A model generated the notes under the pieces. It ran no database searches. It was not told where the DNA came from and saw only the letters and a list, made by a program, of their open reading frames with translations. From Heloderma charlesbogerti (taxonomy: Eukaryota > Chordata > Lepidosauria > Squamata > Helodermatidae): 64,000 nt of DNA. This document shows positions 48,200 through 58,029 of the stretch, piece after piece. The stretch spans positions 124,001 to 188,000 of the forward strand of contig JANEZZ010001950.1 in the NCBI GenBank assembly GCA_026122225.1, in the 5' to 3' direction. How positions within the stretch are numbered: the first letter of the stretch is position 1; every line of letters starts with the position of its first letter. Made by a program: the position numbers and the translations under genes.

Positions 48200-48960
48200 T
48201 CCCTACGTTCTTCAATTTAAGCCGACATTTTGCAACAAGAAGCTCATGATCTGAGCCACAGTCAGTTCCAGGTCTTGTTTTTACTGACTGTATTGAGCTT
48301 CTCCATCTTTGGCTGCAAAGTACATAATCAATCTGATTTCGATATTGACCATCTGGTGATGTCCATGTGTAGAGTCGCCTCTTGTGCTGTTGGAAAAGAG
48401 TGTTTGCTATGATCAGTGTGCTCTCTTGGCAAAACTCTATTAGCCTTTGTCCTGCTTCATTTTGTACACCAAGGCCATGCTTGCCTGTTATCCCGGTGAT
48501 TTCTGGACTTCCTACTTTAGCATTCCAATCCCCTATGATGAAGAGGACATCTTTTTTGGAGTTAGTTCTAGAAGGTGTTGTAGGTCTTCATAGAACCGAT
48601 CAACCTCAGCTTCTTCGGCCTCAGTAGTTGGGGCATAGACTTGAATTACTGTGATGTTGAATGGTTTGCCTTGAATTCGTACTGAGATCATTCTATCGTT
48701 TTTGAGATTGCACCCCAGTACTGCTTTTCCCACCCTTTGATTGACTATGAGTGCTACTCCATTTCTTATAAGGGATTCTTGCCCGCAGTAGTAGATATAA
48801 TGGTCACCTGAATTGAATTCGCCCATGCTTGTCCATTTTAGTTGGCTGATTCCCAAGATGTCGATGTTCAATCTTGCCATCTCATGTTTGACCACCTCCA
48901 GCTTACCTTGATTCATTGATCTGACATTCCAGGTTCCTAAACAATATTGTTCTTTACAGC
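48200..48960 (-). pseudogene. BovB endonuclease segment
   Basis: EEP-type endonuclease that nicks the target for priming. Seen: TWNVRSMNQGKLEVVKHEMA, DILGISQLKW, NGVALIVNQRV, VIQVYAPTTEAEEAEV, then, in another frame after about 48,540, FIIGDWNAKVGSPEI, NQIDYVLCSQRW and GSDHELL. These are the catalytic N, E, D, N, D and H blocks of the family. The frame break falls at a run of A after LTPKK. Confidence 0.9.
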
Positions 48961-48961
48961 A

Positions 48962-49264
48962 TCAGATTTTCTTTTCACCACCAGACACATCCACAGCTGA
49001 GTGTCCTTTCGGCTTTGGCCCAGCCGCTTCACTCTTTCTGGCGCTACTTGGAAATTCCCTCTGCTCTTCCCCAGTAGTATATTGGACACCTTCCGACCTG
49101 AGGGGCTCATCTTCTGGCATCATATCTTTCAGCCTTGTGATACGTTCCATGGGGTTTTCTTGGCAGGAATACTGGAGTGGGTTGCCATTGCCTTCTCCAG
49201 TGGACCACATTTTGTCAGAACACTCCGCCATGACCTGTCCGTCTTGGGTGGCCCTGCACGGCAT
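48962..49264 (-). pseudogene. BovB 5' coding region
   Basis: 101-codon frame with GEGNGNPLQYSCQENPMERI, the segment that also appears at the start of ruminant BovB. It stops just before the endonuclease in the same frame (TGA/TAA near 48,962). Whether this is a separate small ORF or the broken N-terminus of one polyprotein cannot be decided here. Confidence 0.7.
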
Positions 49265-49949
49265 AGCTTATGGCTTCACTGAGTTACGCAAGCCCCTTCG
49301 CCACAACAAGGCAGTGATCCATGAAGGGGATGTTCAAAGTACCTCAAACCTATTATTTTTTTGATAACTCTCTAAGGCAGGCCAGTATTATCTCCATCTT
49401 GCAGAGGGTTAGGTTTACCTAATTCACCTGTTGACTTCGTGTTGCATGCAAGAACTGAGGACCTCTTGACTCAAAGCTCAATCACTGCTAGATGCTTATC
49501 TTAAGGCATCTTGAGTTTTTTTTTACATTGCTGAATTTTGTACCCAAGTTTGCACTTGTGATATGCACAGCCCTGATTAGTATAACACTTGTAACAGTAT
49601 TTGATTCTCCAGTTTATATTATTCTCAAGGGCACTCTGTACTCTAAAGCAGGGGTCCCCAACCGCCGGGCCACAGACTGGGACCGGTCCGTGGCCTGTTA
49701 GGAACCGGGCCGAGGTGGGGGTGTGCAAAACCCCCTTACCTTGGGTCTGGGGGGGGGGAGGCGATCCATCCCTCCCCAGCCCCCCCGGAATCCTCACCAG
49801 CCCTGGCCGGCTCCGCTCCATGGCAAGTCTGCAGAGCTCCCAGCCAGCTCCGGCTGCTGGGACGCAAATGGCATCCGCATAGCGGAAGCCATTTGCGTCC
49901 CTGTTCTTTGCAGTAATAGGCTACATAAAGATTTACGTAGCCTATTACT

Positions 49950-51306
49950 TATAGAATCATAGAATAGTAGGGTTGGAAGGGCCCTACAAGGCCATCGAGT
50001 CCAACCCCCTGCTCAATGCAGGAATCCAGGTCAGAGCATCCCTGACAGATGGCTGTCCAGCCTTGAATTGAATGCCTCCAGTGTGGGAGAGCCCACCACC
50101 TCCCTAGGTAACTGGTTCCATTGTCGTATTGCTCTAACAGTCAGGAAGTTTTTCCTGATGTTCAGCCGGAATCTGGCTTCCTGTCACTTGTGCCCAGTAT
50201 TCCGTGTCCTGCACTCTGGGATGATCGAGAAGAGTACTTGAAGAGCGCTATCATATCTCCCCTCAGTCTTCTCTTCTCAAGGCTAAACATGCCCAGTTCT
50301 TCAGTCTCTCTTCATAGGGCTTTGTTTCCAGTGCCCTGATCATCTTTGTTGCCCTCCTCTGAACCCTGTCTGCATCCTTCTTACAGTGTGGTGCCCAGAA
50401 CTGGACACAGTACTCCAGATGAAGCCTAACCAGTGCTGAGTAGAGGGGAACTAGTACTTCCTGGGATTTGGAAGCTATGCTTCTATTAATGCAGCCCAAA
50501 ATAGCATTTGCCTTTTTTGCAGCCACATCACATTGTTGGCTCATATTTAGCTTCTGATCGACAACAATTCCAAGATCCTTCCCGCTTGTAGTGTTGTTGA
50601 GCTACGTGTCCTCCACCTTGTAACTGTGCATTCAGTTTCTTTTCCCTAGGTGCAGAACTTGGCATTTATCCCTATTAAATGTCATTCTGTTGTTTTCTGC
50701 CCAGCACTCCAGTCTATCCAGATCACTTTGAATTTTGTTTCTGTCTTCCAAAGTATTAGCTGTCCCACCCAATTTTGTGTCATCTGTAAATTTGATCAGC
50801 ATTCCCTGAGCCTCCTCCTCCAAGTCATTAATAAAAATGTTGAAGAGCACTGGGCCCAAGACTGAGCCCTGCGGTACCCCACTCGTTACCTCTCCCCGGT
50901 TTGAGAAGGTCCCATTGATAAGCACTCTTTGAGTCCGATTCTGTAGCCAACTGTGGATCCACCGGATCATTGTTTCATCTAGCCCACTTTGAGCTAGTTT
51001 GCTCATCAGGATATCATGGGGCACTTTGTCGAAAGTTTTGCTGAAGTAGAGGTATATGATGTCTACAGCATTCCCGCGGTCCACAAGGGAGGTGACTTGA
51101 TCAAAAAATGAGATCAGATTCGTCTGGCAGGACTTCTTTTTGACAAATCCATGTTGGCTTTGAGTAATCACTGCATTGTTTTCAAGGTGTTTCCAGATGG
51201 ATTGCTTTATCATTTGCTCCAGAATTTTCCTAGGGATTGATATCAGACTGACTGGTCTGTAGTTCCCAGATTTCTCCTTTTTACCCTTTTTGAAGAACAG
51301 GGACAA
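49950..51306 (-). mobile_element. CR1 LINE, 5'-truncated, inserted in the hAT element
   Basis: The 3' end lies at 49,950 (ATAGAATCATAGAATAGTAG, then GGTTGGAAGGG); the 5' truncation point is about 51,306. Very similar to the CR1 at 6.9-9.6 kb but keeps only the RT half. It sits between the two halves of the hAT and must be younger. Confidence 0.92.
50632..51306 (-). pseudogene. CR1 reverse transcriptase segment
   Basis: 225-codon frame: [59 protein letters not shown] and FTDDTKLGG, where family members have FADD, so one catalytic-motif residue differs. A further frame at 50,263-50,544 holds [20 protein letters not shown] and the RT end. Stops and frameshifts separate them. Confidence 0.88.
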
Positions 51307-51419
51307 AGTAATAGGCTACGTAAAGATTTGCAGTAATAGGCTACGCAAAGATTTGCAGTAAGAGGCTACGTAAAGATTTGCAGTAATAGGCTACGTAAAG
51401 ATTTACGTAGCCTATTACT
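51307..51419. repeat. Four 25-bp tandem repeats closed by an inverted half unit
   Basis: Units start AGTAATAGGCTACG at 51307, 51332, 51357 and 51382, each 25 bp with AAAGATTTGC at the end. The last unit is followed by ATTTACGTAGCCTATTACT, its mirror image. It is an expanded form of the B hairpin of this element family. Confidence 0.85.
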
Positions 51420-51849
51420 TGAAGAACAGGGATGCAAATGGCGTCCACTACACAGACGCCATTTGTGTCCCAGCTGCCAGAAGTCTGCCAGCGAAACCAT
51501 CCCCCCGCCCCCCCGGTCTGTGGAGAAATTGTCTTCCACGAGACCGGTCCCTGGTGCCAAAAAGGTTGGGGACTGCTGCCCTAAAGACTATGTTCCCAAT
51601 CTGTTCGGTGCCCCCCCACCCCCACCCCAGAGCCCTCACTTGGTACTCTACCTCCTTCAGTTGCCTCTGTCTTCCAGCCAGAAACACCAGTTTGCAGCAG
51701 TAGCAAGCGCCCACCTCCACCTGGGACACGTTTGTGTAAAGAGTGGGCTGGTCTTTGGTGTTCTACCTACTAAGCAACAGCAAGGGTGGCGCAAGACACC
51801 CTTTAGAGGGATAACCACTAGATGAGGCCTAAAAATTAGCTACACACCT

Positions 51850-52203
51850 TAGTCACATCTCATTTGAGCTGTAACTGTAACACACTCCATGTGGGGCTGC
51901 CTTTGAAAAATGTTCAGAGACGTCAACTGATCCAGAAAGCTGCGGCCAGAAAGTGGCTGGGGACGGTTACAGGGAGCGCATGAGGCCCCTGTTACAACAG
52001 CTTCACTGGCTACCGGTCTGTTCCTGGGCACAATTCAGAGTGCTGGTTGTGACCTAGAAAGCCCAATACAGCTTGGAACCAGGCTACTTGAAAGACCACA
52101 TTTTCCCTTATGAGTCTGCCTAAGTTTTAAGATCTTCAGGAGAGGCCCTTCTTTTCGTCCCACCATCATCAGAGACATGTTTGGTGGAGATGCGAGGGAG
52201 GGC
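51850..52203 (+). mobile_element. L2 LINE, left part, split by a hAT
   Basis: Worn RT C-terminal blocks on the + strand: RRQLIQKAARKW-like, LLQQLHWLPVC, FRVLVVT and YLKDHIFPYESA. It breaks off at the hAT target duplication and resumes at 55,483. Confidence 0.65.
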
Positions 52204-52872
52204 CTTCTTGGTAGGGCTGTGCACAGACACCACCACCACGATCCACTTCAGATGCCCATCCATCTCGGATTGATTTGGACCCCCTCTGCTTTGACTCGGA
52301 TCCAAATCCAAAGTGAGATTCGGATATCCGGATCACACATTTTGTGTGTTTTCCCATTAACTTGCATGGGAAAACACAAACAGTCATAACTTTTTTAGTT
52401 TTTATGCTACAGGCATGAAATTTGGAGACCTCTCCACCCCGCTGGAGAGGAGGCCACCAACAAATCTTCGGACAGTTTGGCCCAGTAGTTTTTGTGCTAG
52501 GTGGAGTTAAAATATGTTTTCCACAGAAACTCTCAAAGCAAACAGCTGTAACTTCTCCCTGTTTTCACAGACATGCATGACACCTGGGCCCCTCCCAGCC
52601 CCCCTTGAGGGCATCCCACCCACCAAAGTCCAGGCAGTTTGGCCCACCAGCTTGTGTGCTAGGCGCAGGTTGAATTTGATATTCCCAGAAAATAAGACCA
52701 AACTCAGAAGGGAAAGTGGGTTGAAGCAGAGGTCATTACCCCTGATCTCTGCTGCAGGTTTCTTTGAAGTGCAAAACAACCCTTATTCAGGAGAAACACT
52801 GGTTCAGCCTCTCTATGACCGAATACACACATTACCTGGCAGGCTTGCTGGAAGAGTTTTTTTTTTTTTTTT

Positions 52873-53161
52873 ATCTGCTCAGCAGTTCGAGACCCGAGTG
52901 CTGCGTGACAGAGTGAGCGCCCGTCTTCAGTCCCAGCTTCTGCCAACCTAGCAGTTCAAAAGCAAGAAATTGCAAGTAGATAAATAGGTACCGCCTCGGC
53001 AAGAAAGGTAACAGCATTCCGTGCACCTCAGTGTTCAGTCACGCCGGCCACATGACCACGGAAGCGTCTTCGGACAGCGCTGGCTCTTCGGCTTAGAAAT
53101 GGAGATGAGCACCACACCCTAGAGTCGGGCACGACTGGTTGGGGACACCTTTACCTTTTTT
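52873..53161 (+). mobile_element. Sauria SINE, 5'-truncated
   Basis: CAGCAGTTCGAGACCCGAGT, GCTTCTGCCAACCTAGCAGT, CGGCCACATGACCACGGAAG, TCTTCGGACAGCGCTGGCTC and ACCTTTACCTTTTTT match the Sauria SINE as I know it. The 3' tail AGAGTCGGGCACGACT (53121-53136) matches the BovB 3' end at 46129-46144 in 15 of 16 bases, the basis of its mobilisation by BovB. The tRNA-like head is cut off behind the B box and a T run precedes it. Strong evidence for a squamate host. Confidence 0.92.
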
Positions 53162-53933
53162 AGCCACACTAAATGATTATTTTGAACGTTTCTTGAATGA
53201 ACATGGTCAGTGCCCATCCCAGAAGGGCCACTGGTTTTTGAATGCTGGAAACCTCCACCTGGTGGACCCACACTTCCCCCACCCCATCTCCTCCACGGTG
53301 GCCTGCCTAAGCCTCTTGGGGACGAGAGACGAAGAGCTTGCAGGAGTTCCGGAGCCACTACCAGCTTTCTGCTTGCCCCTGCTGCCAGCCTGCTGGGACG
53401 TGGGGGGCCTCTCCCCCGAGCAAGACCGACTGGTGCTGCCTCCTGAAGTGCAGGAGCAGCTGCTGGGGCTGTAGTGCCCTGGCTGTTTCCCCTGCTCAGA
53501 GACGCCTTGCAGTGGCGGCACATGGCAGTCCTGGGATCGACTCTCAACTCAAAGTGGTCCCACACAACACTGCCCTGACGTTTCGGGGGAGGAGGAGGAG
53601 ACGCAGGCTGGCTGCCTTCAGTCTGGGGGCGCACACACGAGCGGGGGGAACAATGGAAGAGGGATTGTGCACTGGAGCCTCTGCCTGCTGCTCCTCCTCC
53701 AACACACCCTGGAGCATCTCCTCCTCTTCACCCTCCACCACGCTGAGGACATCAGACACCTCTGACCTGACGTCCATGAGCGGGCTCCCCTCTTCCACTA
53801 CAGAAGGAGATGCTTCTCCGCCTTGGGCAAGCGTGCGGCTACTGCACGGGCCCACGCCAGCCTCCTCAAACAGTGACCTCCAAGCACAGCAACTGGCCTC
53901 CTTGCTCTTCTGCCCTACTCCAGCGGGACGCAC
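53119..53933 (-). pseudogene. hAT transposase N-terminus with BED zinc finger
   Basis: The frame 53119-53634 has SVVWDHFELRVDPRTAMCRH, then CKASLSRG. The aromatic pair and CxxC are the first half of a BED finger, the DNA-binding domain of hAT transposases; the His pair is lost after a frame change near 53,480. An overlapping frame (53544-53933) encodes an acidic stretch, EVSDVLSVVEGEEEEMLQGV, likely the region before the finger. No RNase-H-like catalytic domain follows. High GC; broken. Confidence 0.65.
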
Positions 53934-54399
53934 TATATGGACTAGGGGTCAGACAGCTCGCCTAACACTGCTGCTACTGACAGCAGCACTGCGCCCACCT
54001 CTGCCCCTGCCAACACCCTGAAGATGCCTCATATTGCGCTGGATTGCTTTGCCACACAGTGGAGTGTTATTGGAATAATTAATATAAATACTATGTGTCT
54101 CGTGGTTTTTCAACACTGCCTTCACATTGGAACATATAGTGTTGGTGGAACAACAACCTGGCACGCACACATACATGGACACAGACACACAAGAGGTAAA
54201 GAAAAGCACAACTACCTAAGCAAATGATGGGTGTCTTTAATTATTGTTTTATATTTTGAGTTCTTTTATGGAAGGCAGGATAACTTCAAGAAATACAGGG
54301 TAACAGTGCAGGCAATTAGATAACAGCCAAATCAAACCCTTAAAAAAAAAACTTCTTTAATTTCTGTTTGGGAGGATCAACACAGAGAAGACACAGACA

Positions 54400-55017
54400 G
54401 TTCACTGCAGCGGGGCGGGGGGACACTACACACATAGGCTGCTATAATATGCCTTTCTTTAAGAATTTAGAAAGAAAGAAAAAACTAAATGCTTGAATAT
54501 GACTTAAAAGGGGGGGGTGTATATGCCCAGATTGTTTTTAAAAATCGAAATAAGACTGAGTTTGTAAAAATCTAAAAGAGACAGACTTGACTGACAAAAA
54601 TGACAAGGAAACAGAAAGGAGAAAGCAGAAGTAAGGCTCAACGTTACACAACAAACGCAGCTTTCTCCAGAGTCCAAAATCAAGGTAAACAAACACACAG
54701 GAATGGCAGGGGAGGGGGAGCATAGCAGCAACTTGCAAGGAAAAGCTATGTTAGTTTGAAAAAATATGGAAGGGAGAGATGAATCTAATCAAATACACAT
54801 AACCAGTTGGAGGTAGAAAGAAATAGGAGAAGGCAGCTGGAAGAGGTGCTGCAAAAGACACCTTCCCAATGGGGACAGACAATCAAGGAGCAAGGGAAGG
54901 AAACACTCCCAGTAGAGCCAAACTGTTTCCTTTTAATTTAAATTTTGAGGAAAGCCTAATGGCGATCAAAATTTAATAAATTGAAGGAACAACTCCTAGG
55001 TTGTTTCCCACATGCAT
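54400..55017. other. Interior of the hAT element without genes
   Basis: Between the BED region and the CA microsatellite only AT-rich or simple sequence is seen; no transposase domain on either strand. Confidence 0.6.

Positions 55018-55049
<32 letters not shown>
55018..55049. repeat. (CA)n microsatellite
   Basis: About 16 CA units within the hAT element. Confidence 0.9.
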
Positions 55050-55050
<1 letters not shown>

Positions 55051-55482
55051 ATCTTCTACCCACACCAGCTCTCTCTCCCAAAGACAGAGCTACCACAATG
55101 ACCGAAGGCAGCCTTTCACCGAAGTATATATACCCCATTTGCCACTGCTCTCTCTGATTGGAGACTGCTGGCGTCGGTTCTGGCTGAGAGTTCCTATTCG
55201 CCAAAGCACACTCCCTTTTCCTCCTGCACTCGCCTTCTCCCTCCCCACCCCCCCACGTGAGCATTGAGAAGTTGATACATTTTGGAGACAGCCTGTCTGG
55301 ACTTCTCAGGCATTCAGTAGAGCTCTGAATATATGAGGCGGAGGAGGCGCTTCATGGGGGGGGCTTCACCCCGGGGCGCGTCAGTACTGCTCTGACCCAC
55401 CTCATATCACGAGGCTTTTGCTCCGAAACAGCCCACTTTGCCTCATTATTCGGGCTTCGTAACAAGGTGGTGCACAGCCCTA

Positions 55483-55760
55483 CTTTTTGGTGGTTGCTTT
55501 CAGGCCCTGGAACTCCCTAGGCTAGGTTGGCCCCCTCTCTGTTATCCTTCTGCCAGCAGAAAAAGATGTTCTTATTCAGGCAGCTCTTTAGCATGTAAGC
55601 TGGAGGCTGTCTCCACGACAATGGAAGGAGAAGCCAATGGTGGCTTACCCAGATTTTTCAAGGAGCTGGCTTTGGTCCACACAGGGCTCTATGAACGAGT
55701 GCACTGGACCATTCTAAGTCCCTTCACAGGAACATACTTCTGGGTAGGGTGGGGGGATTG
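55483..55760 (+). mobile_element. L2 LINE, right part after the hAT
   Basis: Continues the RT C-terminus (TCAGGCCCTGGAACTCCCTA and CAGCAGAAAAAGATGTTCTT, ATTCAGGCAGCTCTTTAGCA). Together with 51,850-52,203 it forms one L2 copy interrupted by the 3.27-kb hAT. Confidence 0.6.
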
Positions 55761-55776
55761 GAGTGAACAAGGGCTG

Positions 55777-55933
55777 GATGTGCCCAATCTCATCTGATCT
55801 CAGAAGCTAAGCAGGGTCAGCCCTGGTTAGTACTTGGATGGGAGACCACCTTCAGGAATAAGGCTTCCTGCACTGAGGAGGGGGTTGGACTCGATGGTCT
55901 TGTAGACCCCTTCCAACCCTATGATTCTATGAT
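55777..55933 (+). mobile_element. 5S-rRNA-derived SINE with CR1-type tail
   Basis: The first 80 bases follow 5S rRNA: CCAATCTCATCTGATCTCAG, AAGCTAAGCAGGGTCAGCCC, TGGTTAGTACTTGGATGGGA, GACCACC, including the internal promoter region. They are joined to GAGGAGGGGGTTGGACTCGA, TGGTCTTGTAGACCCCTTCC, AACCCTATGATTCTATGA, the CR1 3' end seen in reverse at 6,880 and 49,960. So it has a pol III head and a LINE tail. Not a functional 5S gene: the 3' third of 5S is replaced. Confidence 0.85.
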
Positions 55934-56374
55934 CATCAGACTGGCAAGGGCTGATCAACCAATGCAAGAGGCTTCGCCACCCCTCAAAAATGTGAGAGGC
56001 TTCCCGTCCTTCCTTACAGCTGACAAAGCTGCAAATGATCGAAGCTTCAAATCATCACATTCATTACTCCAAAGCAAACATTACAGAAACACAGGTGCAG
56101 CCTTCTTTCTCCCCTGAAGCTCCTGATGCTGAGAACAATCAAAGCTTCAAAGCTTTGCACAGCCTTTATTAGGAGTGTTAAGCCTCTGAATACTTGAAGC
56201 ACCATGGCTCCAACCAGCTCCCTTTCTAATACCCTTTCTCCTTTCCACTGAAGCTCCCAATGCTGCAAAGGATGAAAGCTGGGAATTATTACTTCGGAAA
56301 AGCAAGGAAGCAAACATCAAAGACATGCAGCTTCGACATTAAGGCTCCTAAATGTGTTATTTCAATTCATGGGA

Positions 56375-56925
56375 AACTCGGTAACTTCTGGAGTGCACAT
56401 TTCAGGAACAAGCCCCATTGACCACAGTGGGAGTTACTTCTGAATAGACACTAATTGGTTTGTGCTGGGAAAGACCGGGATGGGAAGCCAGCCCCCTTTC
56501 TAACCCGATGCAGCGCAGGGTTGAAGGTGTGAATTAGTTACTTCTGAACAATAAACCAAACAATGGAGAATCTCAGCTTCAAGGTAGCACTTTACAGCTT
56601 TTAGGGAATTAGTGCTTATCGCCAACATTCGCTGGATCATGGAGAAAGCAAGAGAATTCCAGAAAAACGTCTATTTCTGCTTCATTGGCTACGCTAAAGC
56701 CTTTGATTGTGTGGATCACAACAAACTGTGGCAAATTCTTATGGGGTCACGAAGAGTCGGACATGACTGAATGACTCAACAACAACAACAATTTTGATTG
56801 AGGGGGATCTCTGTAAATTCAGAAGTACTCGGTAACTTCTGGAGTGCACATTTCAGGAGACAAGCCTCATTGACCACAATGAGACTTACTTCTGAGTAGA
56901 CACGAATTGCTTTGTGCTGGGAACA
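56375..56925 (+). repeat. Direct repeat pair bracketing a BovB scrap
   Basis: About 95 bases starting ACTCGGTAACTTCTGGAGTG at 56,378 recur at 56,828, with small differences (CATTTCAGGAACAAGCCCCA against CATTTCAGGAGACAAGCCTC). Between them lies the BovB fragment 56,618-56,791. A segmental tandem duplication of about 450 bp is the simplest explanation. Confidence 0.75.
56618..56791 (+). mobile_element. BovB fragment with large internal deletion
   Basis: Encodes ANIRWIMEKAREFQKNVYFC, then YAKAFDCVDHNKLWQIL (RT motif A), and jumps directly to the BovB 3' end GGGTCACGAAGAGTCGGACA, followed by an (AAC)n tail at 56,778-56,791. About 1 kb of the element is missing between the two parts. Confidence 0.8.
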
Positions 56926-58020
56926 CAGGGATAGGAAACACCCCTTGACTGGGGTCACAGTTAGCATACCCAAGGTAAATGTGAGAGCTGGGACACACAA
57001 CTATACCATGGAGAACCTGACTTAAGGAAAAGAATCGGACTTAAAGTAGTCTCAGGAAATCCATTTTTTCCACAAAAAGCTCCAGGGTGGCTGTGGGATG
57101 GCCATGACATCATGTGCCCCGAATGACCTCGAAAAAGAGCCAGTTCACTGTGGAGACCTGACCCAACCCCCCCCCCGACCCCAGTCTGTTGCTGAAGGTT
57201 TTTTTTAATTGGTTGGGTGCTATTTCTTTTGTTGTTGTGTTTTTAATTGTGTTTTTATGGATCTGTTTTTATGTTATGTTTTAATTAAGATTTTGTTTTT
57301 TACCCATATGTTATGATTGTTAGCTGCCTTGAGTACCCTTTTTGGCAGAAAGGCAGAATATTAATTAATTACTTAAAAATTAATTTTGCACTACTGAAAA
57401 AGGCAAGGGGGTGGAGTGCGGGATCCCTGCCCTAACTTGACTGGAGAGAATACTTCCAGAACATACAATACTGGTTATACTATGAACACAGAAGCAAGTT
57501 CTGACCTTCAGTTCCTTTCTCCTGGCTCCCCACAAATGTCTGTGTTGAACATAAACACCAGCCTGTTTTGCCTCATGAATGCCATTTCTAGCTAGTCAGC
57601 TCTGTTGCATGAGAAATCCTCCCCACTCCCCACCCCCAAATGAGTAAATGATGTTTATTCACAAGCAGATAAGTTTAAGATTGACTTGGCCTTGGTCTGT
57701 GGTTTACTTTTGTGCCATTTTTTGATCTAACTTGTAATGCTTTGTACGTTGTAGATTAATAATTTTGCCCTTTGGTCCTCCTTGGCGTTCAGAAAGTTTG
57801 ATGTTATTTCATCCTCCTCCCTCAGACACCAGATATTCAAAAATGCAGAGAGGCTTGTCCAGTCCTTCTGCTCTTACATTTTTGACAAATCCCATATAGT
57901 TACTTTTAATAGCCACATGCCTTTTACAATCCTGATTTGGTGAATAGATTTTAAACTTTAAAAGTTCTTCCCAGTTGAGGCCATGATTAAACATAAGGGT
58001 GGAGCTGGTCTCTAGGCATA
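56926..58020. other. No gene seen
   Basis: A worn L2-like 3' tail is possible at 57,190-57,380 (GTTAGCTGCCTTGAGTACCC, GAAAGGCAGAATATTAATTAA). The rest shows no recognisable coding or repeat sequence. Confidence 0.5.
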
Positions 58021-58029
58021 GTTCTTACT

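Larger units (their letters stand above)
46113..49329 (-). mobile_element. Full-length BovB (RTE clade) LINE
   Basis: A 3.2-kb non-LTR retrotransposon of the BovB type. It is flanked by an exact 11-bp duplication ATGTTCAAAGT (46102-46112 and 49330-49340), so it is a complete insertion, not a truncated one. The 3' end (left) carries AGAGTCGGACACGACT on the - strand, the end shared with Sauria and ruminant Bov SINEs. Coding runs from an N-terminal region (49.26-48.96 kb) through endonuclease to reverse transcriptase. Disabled by at least two frameshifts (near 48,540 and 47,500) and in-frame stops (near 48,015 and 47,312). Confidence 0.94.
49649..51578. mobile_element. hAT element with MER30-like ends, split by a CR1
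   Basis: The left end CAGGGGTCCCCAACC and right end GGTTGGGGACTGCTG are inverted with two mismatches. The flanks CTCTAAAG (49641-49648) and CCCTAAAG (51579-51586) match 7 of 8, a hAT target duplication. Sub-terminal GGACCGGTCCGTGGCCTGTT, AGGAACCGGGCC and ACCGGTCCCTGGTGCCAAAA blocks match what I remember of MER30/hAT-Charlie ends. The non-CR1 interior (about 0.6 kb) has no transposase but carries the A and B hairpin modules also found at 58.8-59.4 kb. Confidence 0.85.
52212..55482. mobile_element. hAT element, 3.27 kb, with BED-finger remnant
   Basis: The ends TAGGGCTGTGCAC and GTGCACAGCCCTA are perfect 13-bp inverted repeats. The flanks CTTCTTGG (52204-52211) and CTTTTTGG (55483-55490) match 7 of 8, the 8-bp hAT signature. 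Inside are a perfect 12-bp hairpin GTGTTTTCCCAT/ATGGGAAAACAC (52346-52377), a Sauria SINE and an N-terminal transposase remnant. The catalytic and dimerisation domains are missing, so it depended on another copy. It lies inside an L2 element. Confidence 0.87.

Noticed and set aside
51307..51419. CRISPR-like array of 25-bp repeats
   Set aside because: Units are contiguous without spacers and lie in a vertebrate transposon; it is a tandem expansion of a hairpin arm.
53338..54021. 227-codon open frame on the + strand
   Set aside because: Antisense of the hAT acidic/BED region; its Ser/Pro/Thr-rich text is what the reverse of acidic, GC-rich coding sequence gives.
55777..55860. Functional 5S rRNA gene
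   Set aside because: The last third of 5S is replaced by a CR1 tail and there is no T-run terminator at the proper place.
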